From assembly GCF_051020985.1 (NCBI RefSeq), contig NC_134999.1, forward strand, positions 9,548,001 through 9,612,000: 64,000 bases of DNA. Reading direction: 5' to 3'. This stretch comes from Nomia melanderi (lineage: Eukaryota > Arthropoda > Insecta > Hymenoptera > Halictidae). Below the pieces are notes generated by a model. The model did not search any database. It worked only from the letters and a program-made list of their open reading frames with translations, and was not told the DNA's origin. Below are positions 23,801 to 35,460 of this stretch, piece by piece (within the stretch, counting starts at the first letter, position 1; every line of letters begins with the position of its first letter). Position numbers and translations under genes: made by a program.

Positions 23801-25130
23801 AAGGCCAGCTTGGAAACAATAAGCGATAAATCCCGCGCCGGCAGTAATTAGTCCGTCCGCGGATTACCGGAACCGTCCTCAAAGAAAAATATTCTCTAAT
23901 TGTCGCGGGATCCGCGGATAAGCAAGCAATCGAAGAAGAATACCGTATTGTGGTCGCTAATGGGGGCCGCGGTCCTTATTAATTTTGACACTTTCGACTT
24001 CCATTCCCCCCATCTTCTTCTTCTTCGTCTTGAAACCCCCGGCGACCGACGTACACAGTCGACCCTCGTCCTTGTTATCGACAGCGAGGCCGCGTCGAGC
24101 CTGTTCCTTTTTCGTCTTCATCCCCGGATCCCTTTGAACGGTCGGACAGCAAAATAGACCGGGACGGAATTATAGAAAGCCGCGCTGGCGAAACGGAGAA
24201 GCAGAAAGGGTCTCCAGCGAAAATACATCGTCGTTGTATATCTTCCTTGACCGTCAGGGGCATAACTCTAGGATGAGTCAGTGCTTCTTGGACCGCACCG
24301 GACCCACCCTCGGTCTTCTTCCACCTCTATGCCCGACCCTGCTACCAACTTTGCCGCCCTCTTCTCGCCTGCCGCCCCATCCCCTCCCCGTCACCATCCC
24401 CCGCCGTTCCTGGAGCCATCAGAGTAGAAGAGCGTAGCAACCCTCTGGCCTGAACCTTCATCAACGGATCTACCGACCCCACCTTTATCAAGAACCCCCA
24501 GTCCTGGAACCCCTTTCGTTCTCCACCTCCTGCGCCCCCCGCACTCCGATTCCCCTTTCCCTATCACTATTCCTGTATTTCACTCGTGCCACCCCCTCTA
24601 GCCCCCAGCCCGTAGCCCCTTGACGTGCGCGTTCACCACATTCTTTCGCCCTCCGACGACTTCACGTTCCTCCTGGTTCCTCTTTCGACGTCAGCTTCTC
24701 TTCGCTTCGCGCTTCTTCTCCGCCTCGTCCTCACCCCAACCTCCGTCGCCCGCGCCACCGCCCATCGACGCGTTTGCTCCGGCTGCCGTTCCGCCTCGCC
24801 TCGTGCTCTTCTGCTCTTCTCCATTAAAGCCCTGCGCCCCTGTTTCACCCCCTCGGACTCCAGATTAACGGAACCCTAGGTTACCCGGGGGGCGGTGGGA
24901 CTGGGAACGGAGCGCAGGCAAGGCGCGCGACCGGTGCGAAGGTGTCGTCGCGACGGATCGCGAGATAAAGTACGAGGAGCGGGTTGAATATAGATGCATC
25001 AGGCGCACCTCTTAATTTTTTAATCCCCTCCGGGGGGAGCGCGTAATCTCGGCTAACGAAGTTGGGGACGCTTCTGCTTCCTGAACGCGGAAGCGGGTGT
25101 TGCGGGGCGCGTTTGTTAATATGATAAGAT
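23801..25130. other. GC-rich block, pyrimidine-rich on the plus strand
   Basis: From about 24280 to 24860 the plus strand is almost all C and T with Pro/Ser/Leu-like readings in several frames at once. That explains the overlapping open frames of 60-106 codons. It contains short TCTTCTTCTTC and CCCCTCCCC runs. No gene recognised. Confidence 0.5.
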
Positions 25131-25640
25131 TCCTTTTCTTTTTGGTTTCTCGTTTTCAATGAAGTTAGGCGTTGGATTTTCTTGTGGAAAATCTTATGCA
25201 TTGGTGAGTTGATCTTTTTTGTATCTGAGATTTATGGTGGTTGAGGATTGGTTTTTTGGGGCACAATGTTTTTTCCTGTGTTTATAATAATTAGATTATT
25301 TATAAGTTTGTTGCTTTCGAAAATCTTAAATAAATTAGACCTCCAAAGTTTTATAGATTCATTGAGCTTCGGAAAAATTATTTAACTACATAATTTGAAA
25401 TTATTTCTCGAAAAGATTTCTGTTTTCCTACATTTATGTAACAGTATTCGAAGGTAGAATTATTAATCTGTGAACTCCAAAATCACGTTTACGTGATGTA
25501 TCTCCGTTACTCAATGACAAAAAGGTTCTTATTCGAATTAAAAAAATTTAATATCTCAAACTAACCATCCTCGAACAACTGTTGAAAAGTAACCACTTCA
25601 TCGATCCGAGTACACAAAATCTCGTTCACTTTCGTAGCAA
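25131..25640. other. AT-rich stretch, nothing recognised
   Basis: AT-rich DNA with stops in all frames. Confidence 0.5.
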
Positions 25641-26370
25641 AGATCCAGCGGTCGATTAAACTTTTAATAATACGAACTCGCCTGGAGTCTGGTCGCTATC
25701 GGATCCGCGGATCTCGCTTGTCGCGCGTTAGCGTGAGTCGACGTTTCAGGCGATTCGCTGACATTTAGAAGAGGTCCGTGCCGCGGCAGTGACGAACGAT
25801 TACTTTTACAATAACCGGATCGGTAATTAGTTACGTTTCACGGTGGAATGTGTGGCGGCGGCCGCGCATACGCGGCGGTGGCGGGTATATCGATTTATCG
25901 TGTGTGCACGTCGGACGTGTGCGGATTGGGAGCGTGTGGCAAAGGGAATTTCAACCAGACCACACCGGATCGATTGGCTCGAAATTGGAAAAGAATATTA
26001 GGTTTCTGATTGAAACGATTCTTCCCGAAAATGTGCCGCGCCGCTGGACAACGGCGTGTCACGCGTACGCTCGCGTTAAAAGCACTTTTAAAAGCCGCTT
26101 TCGGCGCACCGCGTTTCACCCCGTTCAGACTTCTGACGAGGCGGATTCACCCTTCTTAACCATACAGTGCCGCCGGAGAAGTTTCCGACCACTTTTCCTT
26201 TTCTTTCGAGAACGCTGTTTAATGCGGCGGAACGTTTTATAGGGACAATGTATTCGTTGTTCATTTCCCTCTTCGTTGTTCTTCTCCGCGCCTCGATGCC
26301 TCGAACCCAATTAGGAAATTTCGTGGTCGCTTGGGGGACGATTTGAGTGGATGCTGGAAATACTGGGAAA
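25641..26370. other. GC-rich block, no gene recognised
   Basis: CpG-rich. A 130-codon plus-strand frame starts at 25850, but the product is Arg-rich and unrecognised, and a 74-codon frame opens opposite it. A perfect GTGAGT lies at about 25731. Confidence 0.4.
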
Positions 26371-27780
26371 TGCCAAAGTGTATTTTGGATAACGGTTTTT
26401 GTGTGTTAATGTGTTGATTAATCAAAATTAGCGATAGGTTGTGCGAAGTAATGGTAGTAGCATGGGAAATGATAATCTTGCGATAACGTCTTGTGAATAA
26501 GTTTCTAATATCTCCTTCGCTGATGTTTCTTTTATAATAGAAATAGGTTAAGTATTTAGGCGAGCGAATAAATAATTAATCATACTGAATTTGAATTATC
26601 AATTAAAAATAGATTTTATAATTGTTCAATGTATGAAGAGAGAAATTCATTTTTTAATAATTCTGGAAATTTTCAAGATGGTTCTCTAACAACTGCTAAC
26701 ATATATTACTGTAAGAGTTCACTAGATAAAGTAGCTTTTACTTCGCATAATTATGCTCCAGCGATTACCCAATATGGCGTGTATTGGTGACCCAACACTA
26801 TGTACTCGGTCTACCATAGCATTGATGGATTCGATTGAACATTCCAGGGTAGCTTCTTGGAGATTTAGTCGCGTTAATAGGCTATTTATTGTAAACCGTT
26901 GACAATTAAATCGCGTAAGTAAACAGAAGTTGATTATTTATGTATACAATACAAATATAAACAATCGATAGACGATGATAATCACAATATTTGTCTATTC
27001 CACTTCGATCGTCCAAATGTTACCACGCTAAAGTGATTGAAACAGTTTGAACATCTATTGCGACCAACGGTGGTTGAATATATCATTTGAGTCTCGTTTG
27101 TTTCATATTATGTACCTGTTGCTAACCAAATAATCAAAATACACATAATATAACAATGTTAATTACCCTATTAAGATACGCTACATTATATTAATCACTA
27201 AATACGGATTCAGCTAACATTCTCTCCCCATAATGCAGCGCAACTAGTAAGCAAATTTTATGATACTTATAAACGCGATGCTGCTTCATTGCTTCTATAA
27301 AACTCCGCACAAAACCTTGTCAAATTTCAAACTTAAAATTTACTTAATGTGATAAACACGAATGCAAAAAAAAACATAAGATGCTTGTACATAGGTTTAT
27401 TTATAAATTCTTCTAATATTAGGAAAATATCGAGTTACTGATACATTATATGTCAAATTCATTCTAACAGTATACAAATTGACACTGATCATCAATGGTC
27501 ATCATCATGGTGATCATCACTTTCATGAATACGAGCTGTTCATTCTTTTGCACTATTTTTTTGTCTATTAATTATTGCCATATTGCAAATAATTGTAATA
27601 GTAAACAGACCATTGAAAAACTATCATTGTAATATAGACAATTGTTGTTAACTAATTTCTATTTACAACTGCTGCTAACAAATTTAGATTTCGTAAATCA
27701 CCTGAACAACTAAGTGAGCAAATTGCTAATAAAATATGTGGCTCGTTAATAGTATTGTTTTAACTATCAATCATTTGGCA
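26371..27780. other. AT-rich stretch with possible retroelement remnant
   Basis: AT-rich, with a less AT-rich patch at 26740-27180. On the minus strand this patch contains TGTTGGGTCACC near 26796 (LTR-start-like) and TTTGGTTAGCAACAGG near 27130 (primer-binding-site-like). No reverse transcriptase or integrase frame is visible. ATC-rich imperfect repeats occur at 27485-27525. Confidence 0.3.
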
Positions 27781-27887
27781 ATATCGTTTGTACATAATTC
27801 AAGGTTCCAAAGCGGAAGCAGTGGTATATTTCCGCTAATTTTGCCGAACGAGGTGCATTTCCAAGCACCTACTTCTCCATCCAACCT

Positions 27888-27896
27888 TATATAAAG
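27888..27896 (+). promoter_or_regulatory. Possible TATA box
   Basis: TATATAAAG stands in mixed-composition DNA about 60 bases upstream of an ATG with a fair start context. A start site about 25-30 bases downstream would fall near TCCAGC at 27916. This is the only TATA-ATG pairing in the window that looked better than chance to me. Confidence 0.3.
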
Positions 27897-27956
27897 CACT
27901 CAGCGTCGCGCTGTGTCCAGCTAATCAAATTTATTTGCCGTGTATCCGTTAAACCG

Positions 27957-28160
27957 ATGGCGGACATTTTTCCCGTGCGCTCGCGCGGAAGCGTGCACAC
28001 ACTCGCAAACACCGCACAGCGATATTTAAAATTCTACTATTTATATTTTATAGGAACAACCGAGCCGACACAGGCCAAACGCAAATATCGCTCGACCAAC
28101 GATGTATTGGCCGGGAGAGAAGCCGAATACTTTCGTAAATGTTTGAAGGCAGCGCAGTAA
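27957..28160 (+). CDS. Candidate short ORF, 67 codons, unrecognised
   Basis: The frame starts MADIFPVRSRG and ends YFRKCLKAAQ before TAA. The start context AAACCGATGG is close to the insect consensus, and a TATATAAAG lies upstream. The C-terminal half (from about residue 33) is charged and less biased than the other frames here. A splice-acceptor-like sequence, ATTTTATAG, precedes 28054, so that half could instead be part of a spliced exon. I recognise no family, signal peptide or membrane segment. No AATAAA follows closely. It may well be a chance frame. Confidence 0.15.
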   Translation: MADIFPVRSRGSVHTLANTAQRYLKFYYLYFIGTTEPTQAKRKYRSTNDVLAGREAEYFRKCLKAAQ

Positions 28161-28800
28161 TTAATTGCCTTTCGAACGATCGCGATAAAACGATCCTGCC
28201 CCGAATAACAGTGGCACCAATAATATTAGACTCGCGAAAGAGAAACACTAGTAACCAAAAGTCAGAGGGCATTTAATTATTCTAAAAAGAAATATAAATT
28301 GCGATTTGGATAAAAATGAACAAAGTAATATTCGTAAAAGTTTTCATTCGCATGAAAGGTAACGACTTAAAGTCATCACACTGAATTTATTCCAGGATTA
28401 TTTTAAAAAGATGGAGAGGATTTTGTATTGAATTCAATTTCATAGGATTACAAAATAGTAGACACTAATTAGGTATAAAAATTAAGAATATGCATATAGA
28501 TAGAAATGTGTCTTACAGAAAAATATAAAATTACGTAAAAAAATGGCCATACGAAATTGATTCCTTTCTTTTTGTATTTACATTTTCAGTATTTCCTATT
28601 ATTAATTTTTCGAAAGAATAAGCAGCCTGGGTCTAAACAAATACAAGCACCTTCTCCTTAATTACACTTAGAAACTACAAATTCGCACTAATTCGTAACT
28701 CTTAAAAATTTCAAAATCTTCGCATTCATTCGAACATCCACATACAACACTCCAATACAAAATTCCCAATAGCATACACACGTACCAAAGCCGCACAGGT
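28161..28800. other. AT-rich stretch, nothing recognised
   Basis: AT-rich DNA after the first 100 bases. No repeat or gene recognised. Confidence 0.45.
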
Positions 28801-29362
28801 TCGTCAGAATCCCATCAACAGACGCGTCACCAATTTAACCCAACTCGGCGTCTTAGTATCCGCCAAGTATCCTCACCTGCGACTCCGCTAACAAGCCAGG
28901 CCGAGCCCGAAACACACGCCCTCCACACGGCTCCTCTTCGTCCCCATTCTCCGGCCAGAATTTCTATCGCAGCCTCGAAACCACTAAAAACATGGAATCG
29001 CAAAATTTTCACGGTCCGTTAATCACACGACCGTCAATCAACGGAGTCCCCAACAAAAGCGCGCACGACGAATTCATGAATCACCGGGTCGCCGGGAATA
29101 CGGGAGAGCAACAAGGAGGCGGGGGTAGGGGGGCGGAGACAGAAAGCGAGCTAAAGAGAGAGACAGGGACAGAGAGGAACGTCTATTCAGTGCCGCGACC
29201 CGCCCTAAGCTCGCCGCCCCGTAGCCCATTAAAATTTCCGCGACACACGCGTGACACACCGGCACACACAGCCGTCGTCGCGTCGCACCGCGCCGTAACG
29301 TCGCGTCAGGTCGCGTCGACGACCTACATTCGTAGGTGGCGGATTATCGAGAACGACGAGTA

Positions 29363-29380
29363 GCGAGCGAGCGAGCGAGC
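29363..29380. repeat. GCGA tetranucleotide repeat
   Basis: Four tandem GCGA units followed by a degenerate one. Confidence 0.75.
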
Positions 29381-29989
29381 TAGCGAGTCAGCCGCACGAA
29401 AGCAGAGACAGAGACGCGTAGCTAGCAGACTAGGAGGGATGAAGAGGGTCGGGTACTCCGCTCCGTGGCGCAACGGGGCTCGAACTCGCTAGAACTCGAG
29501 GCCGCCGTGAGTGCCTTGTGTCATGTATCCGGCGAGCCGTGACCATATTTCAAAGTCCCTTTAGGGCTACCTCTGAGTCCTGGACAGGAGCCCAATTTCA
29601 TGGCGATGCATCGTTACCTGTGATTATCAGCGCGAACCCGTGTTCCCACGCCAGGCCGAAGCCTAATTCTGCGTTTACAATCAACCCGGTCCGGCGATAC
29701 CACCCCGCAGCCCCCGTCCTGCCACTCCCCGCGCCACGGCCGCCATGGTATCTGTGGTCGCGCACATTTCGCGTAGGCGCGCCGTGATATATACACAACG
29801 CAGCGCGCGCGTGCATTCACCCACGGATCCGCACATATGCGTCCACGCGTTATAACAGATACCGAAGCCGTGCTATCACGCATACCAGCGCCCACGAGGC
29901 CGGCTCGTCCACCTCCCCAGCTCGCCCAACACCTAGCCTCTCCCTATGTTCCCGCGTTACCACCACCGTCAGCCCTTATTCCGTATCTA

Positions 29990-30025
29990 TATCTACCGCT
30001 GTATCTACCACTATATCTACCACTG
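29990..30025 (+). repeat. 12-bp tandem repeat, three copies
   Basis: TATCTACCGCTG, TATCTACCACTA and TATCTACCACTG follow one another directly. A partial unit precedes them. Confidence 0.9.
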
Positions 30026-30790
30026 TAGCCTAGCGTCCATTTTGATACCATACTCGCCTATATAACAGACGCCTGTATGTAACTACCTTGCCTGGTATAT
30101 AATGCGGCTACACACCGGGGGTGAGCGTGTGTGCGCACGTAGAACCGCGTGGGCGCGAGCGCGGCAGCGGGTACGTCGGTAGATAGGGTCGGGGCTGGGT
30201 GGCAGAGTGGTTAGAGGGTTCACAGGGATGGAGGTCGGTCGGGGGGTGGTGAAAAGGGGGATGACGGTGGCGTAGGGCAGTAGGCAGTGTAGGTAGGTGG
30301 CGAGCGAGGTCGACGAGGGTGAAATAGAGGGGAAGGTGGTGAACGTTCCACGAGGGTGGGTAGAGGTGTGGTTGCTTTAGAGGTGCGTTGAACCCGACCA
30401 ACGCAGGTAGGTTGACATCAGCGTGCCTTGTTCCATTGAAACGTGCGAAATCCATGTGAAATCCACCCTGCCGCCGCGCTGGCCGCTGGTTGCTTTCCCT
30501 CGACGAGGAAGCTTCCCGCCTGGCGAGGTGCCTCTCTCTCGACCGCTCACTCGCTCGGCGGGAAGAACGGCGACACGTCTCGCTGCCCTCTGACCCCGGG
30601 AAGGATAGGCTGATCTTGATAAAAACGAACTTGCCCGCGCTAAGTATGAAAAGGTCGACGCGCGTGAGGAGCTGCAGCTTCTTGGGAACGAAGCTCACGG
30701 GTGACCTATGCAAGCGTGGACGCCTGATGCCGATGGATTCTGATGCAATCAATTGCCGTCAGACTTCGTGCATGAGGAGGCTTTGAATTT

Positions 30791-31640
30791 CGAGGAAGTT
30801 TTGTTTTCGAATGGTGAGTTATGCTCCGAAGTATTAAATGCTAGGGAAGGAGACTTTGTAAATATCTTTTGTTGTTTAAATAAGTAAATTGTTTGCGGAT
30901 TTTGATTTTGGATGTTGAAGCTTGAAAAGGTTGTTACTGTGATATTTGGTTGCAATGGGTTAAATGTTAGGTATTATTTATGATTGAGCAGTGGACTTTT
31001 GTGTATCTGTGATAGATGCAAGTTTGAAAAATGTATTCGACGAATGCCATGCATTGATGAATATTAATAGGGTTTGTTTTGAAGTGAGGTACATATACAT
31101 TTTTGTTTATTTTGAGCGTTCGTAATACTACCAAACATACGAAACACGATAAAATAAAGATTTTTATTAGAATTTAAAACAATTTTTGTACAACGGAAAC
31201 ACCTGTACTATTTTCGTTTTTCCAAAATTGATTTACTCAAAATTCTCATACAATATTTTAAGTGAAATGAAATATAAGTTGCGAAATACTACACGAAATT
31301 TCAATAAACAGAATGACTCTACAAACATTGCTTTCCATAAACCAACTAACAGAAATAGAAATCAAATAGAACTTTCTTTGGCCAATTAAGGGCTCCAGAA
31401 TCCCAGTAAATGAAAAACCCCCGTTAAACCTTAGCAAAGACATACTTCAATGTTCTGAATAGTTGAGCTCGCCATAAATGGTTAAAATCCACAATCCAGT
31501 GATTCCCGCACAAAATCTTCAAGAAGAAAGAGTACAATAATTACTCTCAATTCATTTCATTTCTTTTAACTCGCCAAATAACTGACTTTCGTATGACCGC
31601 TAACCACTGCCCGGAATCACTGCTATTAATCATCTTGATC
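30791..31640. other. AT-rich stretch, nothing recognised
   Basis: AT-rich DNA with short frames only. Confidence 0.5.
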
Positions 31641-32230
31641 GCAATATCGAAACTCCTTCGGCACGCCACAAGGAAAACGTTCATCTGTTTCTTTATAATT
31701 TTCCCCAGCGCTCCGCATGCCACTCTAATTCCAGCGAAGCACGAGGGTGCGTAATTCAACTGTACCTAACGCTGGCAAGGGGTTGATTCCACAGTAGATG
31801 GATGTACAGGATTGAGTAGCGCTGTATGGGGTGAACCGACGAGGAAATATATTAAGATAAGTGCGCCTCGACTCCCTCCCCCAGCTCTTTCGATCGACGC
31901 GTATTATATTTTTATTATGCTCGAACATCCCCGGGTCGATTTTTATCTTTATTTATCGTCGACGTTTAAAGGGCGTTTACAGGGTTGAAATGCTATGAAT
32001 TTCGAAATTCCGTCGATGTAGAACGGCCTCTTACGGAGGTGAAAAAAAATATTGCCAGCAACTGCGCATCGTGCTCGTGATTTTCCGGTTCACGCATTTT
32101 CCTCGATTTCGCGATCTCCTCCCGCGAGTGCGTAATTCAAATGCACACGGGTTGGAGAAGACCTCACATCGATGGGTTCATGATGGCCGCTGATAAGCTC
32201 TTTATGAAACGATGGATGTACATCGTAACC
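31641..32230. other. GC-richer block, no gene recognised
   Basis: Balanced to GC-rich DNA. It contains a 24-bp segment at 31751 that recurs at 34242. Confidence 0.45.
31751..31774 (+). repeat. 24-bp dispersed direct repeat, copy 1
   Basis: GTAATTCAACTGTACCTAAC followed by GCTG matches 34242-34265 at 22 of 24 positions. A shortened relative (GCGTAATTCAAATGCAC) is at about 32130. Confidence 0.6.
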
Positions 32231-32976
32231 CTTAAAAAATCTGGATTTATATGCGGACGGTATTCGAATTTATATTTGACGTTAGGTTATAATTTGAAAT
32301 TATAATTCTTACCTTGAAGTGTCCATTCATAGTCATGCTGTTTGACATTTGAAGGAATGAACTAAGAAATTTTAAGTTCGAATAATGGTAAAGTAATTTT
32401 AAAAGTTTTCATAGACACCTCTTTGAAAAATGTAGTTCGTAAAGTTATAGACACTTACATTAAATAGTTAATGAAATAAGTTATTTAGAAAATTAAATAT
32501 ATTTTATGTTTTCAAAGAGAACGGGGTACAATTATTTTTCTTTAGCTTTCTTTACCTTATTTCTGTTGAAACTTTTCTTTTTGAATTTCTTTTTCATTTT
32601 CTTATTTAAATACTCAACAATATTAAATACTTGCTAAAATTTACGCAGTATACGTTGCATGAAGCAAAAGTAACATAATTCAGCCGTAAATTCAGTTCCG
32701 AGCAGACAATACATCTGCTGCACTCCAATTGGCACCGTCAGCCACGAGATCGATCCAAGAGCGATCGAACTCTGCGAACTTTCGCTCTCCATCGGCCGCC
32801 CGTGAAACCACCGCCTCTTCTATCAGCCGTAACTTCGGAATCACTTGGACCGGCTCCCGATCAGTGAAGAATGGGAAGAAATGCTTAGACATCTGTTCAT
32901 AATTTTCAAATACATTTCACGGAGATCTACAAGGCTGTCTCGCGCGAGCATTAACCTTCCAAACGAGAAAAACGAG
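32231..32976. other. AT-rich stretch with a mixed patch
   Basis: AT-rich, with a balanced patch at 32680-32890 that carries a 66-codon minus-strand frame of no recognisable kind. Confidence 0.45.
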
Positions 32977-33014
32977 TTAACCGCTTAATGCATAGTTCCG
33001 TGATATATACGAGC
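32977..33014 (+). repeat. Terminus-like match to family C repeat
   Basis: TTAACCGCTTAATGC followed by a CGTGATATATACG-like stretch resembles TTAACCACTTAAGTGC at 42997. It is probably a fragment of the same dispersed repeat. It lies about 120 bp before the CTAG-family element. Confidence 0.4.
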
Positions 33015-33134
33015 TCGAAGTATTTAGAACCGTATTAAACTTTGCTAATTTATTTAAATTCACGCTTTTGTTAGAAAAAGTTGAATGATAGCAATTTTAT
33101 ATTGACAATTTGTCAAAATTTGTGCATTAAGGTG

Positions 33135-33356
33135 TTAACTCTAGAACTACCGTACCAGTAAAGACTGATTTTTGTTTTCTTATTTCACAATTACTAATAT
33201 AACAAAAGTGTCAGGTATCCATAACTATTTGAACGATTAATAGTTTCATTTGTATATTATAATGAATATCAGCAGAAATGTAAAAAAGATTAATTTTTAA
33301 AATTTTTATAAACATTGCATATTCATTTTATTAAATAGTCAGTAGTTTCGGTGTTA
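33135..33356. mobile_element. MITE-like inverted-repeat element, CTAG family copy 2
   Basis: A 222-bp element starting TTAACTCTAGAACTACCG. The right end read inward is TAACACCGAAACTACTG, matching the left at about 12 of 17 positions. The left terminus fits the same TTAAC(A/T)CTAG pattern as 42414, and the length matches the 7388 copy within 1 bp. The interior is AT-rich and noncoding. Confidence 0.5.
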
Positions 33357-34180
33357 TCTTGTCTTTTCTATTTATCTATATTTTTTAATCATTTCTTATT
33401 TTCTTATTTATCTGATTGAAAATACTTCACGTTCAATACTCTTGCAATATTAGGGAAATTAAATCAGATGCATTAATGACAGAATAAGGAACATACAAAT
33501 AGAGGAAATACTGAGTCTAAAATAAGCATTAATCCAAAGTTAATCGATTGCTATTCAGTAGTTGGTGTATTTTCAATTTCCTCAAAAAACGAAGCACACA
33601 AATGAACAAATTTTCTTGCCTCCTTCTCCATTTATCTTAGCATGCAGAATACCCCTTTGCCTGATTGTATCAGTCATCCTGACGTACTCACTGTATTACA
33701 ATTAACTTGGTTCACGAAATATTCATATAACAATTACCTGAACAGTTCCCAAGGGTTAATAAAGATATGCTATCTTTACCACAGCCATCTACTATAGTTT
33801 CAATTAGGTGATACTACAAAATTACATATAGACTGCCATTCAGACTCTTCGTTTAATGGTACAGAAAGATAGAAATAACGTAGAAAAATGCAACCGCCTG
33901 AAAAGTACAATAACCGAGAAACAAATCACAATGTCACGACCAGTATCAAATCATAAACACAATAAATTACCTTTCACAGTGCCCATGTCTAAAATCGAAC
34001 CACGAATTTCCAAAAACCCAAAAACGAAATGTCGCAAAAATATAACGAAAGCCCAGCAACATGAAAACTTCCCCCTTAATTCGCCTAACCCCAACCATTC
34101 GAATCGGCGGATTCATAAACGCCAGCAGTCCTCTGATCATTCTGGCCGCTCGTTTGGGCAGGTGTTATCTCACTAAGTAA
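33357..34180. other. AT-rich stretch, nothing recognised
   Basis: AT-rich. The 106-codon plus-strand frame at 33856 is Lys/Asn/Ser-rich with no recognisable domain. Confidence 0.45.
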
Positions 34181-34960
34181 AAGGGCAAGAGGAAAACAGA
34201 AGAAAATTTTTTTCGTCGAACACGGTCCCAGGTCGCAGTCTGTAATTCAGCTGTATCTAACGCTGTCCGGGGGTGAGGGTGGCTCGGAATGGGTAGGTTT
34301 CACAGGGTGGTCTAGCTGGGCAGAGTCGAAGGTGGGTGGATGAAGAACGTAGCACGGTGGCAGAGGGTGCGCAGGGGGGAAGCAGGGAGAGGGTGGGCGA
34401 CGTTGTTTGTGTGTCAGCCGCGTTGGGACCCTCTGCCCATCCTCCAACCCCTCGCAGCCCGGTTTCCCACTCAACTACCCCCGTGGAGTAGAGGACGGGC
34501 GGTGGATATGGCGGCAGGCTGCACGTGTGCGAATGGCAAGGTAAACGTGCGCGACTCCCTATGTACCGGCTTGGTCTATGTATTACACCTTACAAACATT
34601 ACTTCTATGTGTACATGCGTATATGTATGTACGTATATATGACTGTTAGATAGCGTATGTACCGGATACACGGCTAATACATAGAGAATATCGTAGACCT
34701 CTCCTGGCATCACCCCCCACGTCTTTGGCCCAGGCGCAGCACGCACCGCGCGATTTTCTACGCGCGCCGCCCTCTGTAAATAGGAGCGGGCGCGAAAACG
34801 CTTTCTCCGTCTTTTACTTTCTACGGACCTCGAGATACTTTCAATGACCCTTGCTCGAGTGTCAATGGAACGCTGCTCGGCGGTTCCGCGGAAGGGAATT
34901 GCGTTTAGGCGTTGATAGTTTCGAGTTGCGAGTTGGCTGGCGTTTATCTTAGGGTAAGTT
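34181..34960 (+). other. GC-rich block ending in a strong splice donor
   Basis: GC-rich, G-rich on the plus strand at 34265-34420. It ends at AGGGTAAGTTTTTG (GT at 34954), directly followed by T-rich intron-like DNA. CpG-rich DNA followed by a near-consensus donor is what a first exon looks like. No ATG-led frame across the junction is recognisable, so it would have to be 5' untranslated. Confidence 0.35.
34242..34265 (+). repeat. 24-bp dispersed direct repeat, copy 2
   Basis: Matches 31751-31774 at 22 of 24 positions. Both copies are at or near the start of a GC-rich block. Confidence 0.6.
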
Positions 34961-35460
34961 TTTGTTGGGATTTTCAGTGTTTGATAGTGTTTTTGGTGAG
35001 TTGGTTGTCATCTTTCAATTATGGTTTGTGATATTCTATTTTTCTTGGTGTTTAAGCACAGTATTGGGAAAATTGTGATAATGATATTTTATGCGTGTCG
35101 CTTGTGGTTGGGTTAGTTACATTCCGAATGAATTGAGGTATGGTTTAATAAAGATAGGTGTTGTAGATAATGTTTTTATAATTTCTTGGTTTTCTTTAAA
35201 TCTCCTTTTGTTCTTTTAGTATTCTACAAACTATGGTAAGTCTTCTTTTAGAACATCAACAACGTAATACACAAACATGATTGACCAATAAAACAGCTGA
35301 ACAATTTGTCAAACCTTCTTTCGAAATATAAAACACCATCATCAAAGCACGAAAGAAAAATCTTCCGCTTCATAGATAAAGAAATCCCGTCACGATTCAA
35401 AAATAATTTCCCAACCCTACATTCCTTACAATCAAAAGTTCCGCCATCAGTCGCATATAA
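34961..35460. other. AT-rich stretch, nothing recognised
   Basis: AT-rich and T-rich at first. No gene recognised. Confidence 0.5.

Larger units (their letters stand above)
28801..30790. other. Large CpG-rich block, promoter-like
   Basis: The longest uniform CpG-rich block except 38010-39920. It holds GCGA repeats at 29363-29380, a perfect GTGAGT donor at 29507 and TATATAA-like sequences near 30058 and 30094. The plus strand becomes G-rich from about 30110 to 30400. The 214-codon minus-strand frame here is His/Pro/Arg-rich low complexity. A promoter with a noncoding first exon ending at 29506 is plausible but not demonstrated. Confidence 0.4.

Noticed and set aside
29464..29500. tRNA-like A box (GTGGCGCAACGG)
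   Set aside because: No B box of the GGTTCGANNCC type follows at the proper distance and no cloverleaf can be drawn.
30108..30752. 214-codon minus-strand open frame
   Set aside because: His/Pro/Arg-rich reading of G-biased DNA, with no recognisable domain and a competing 98-codon frame on the other strand.
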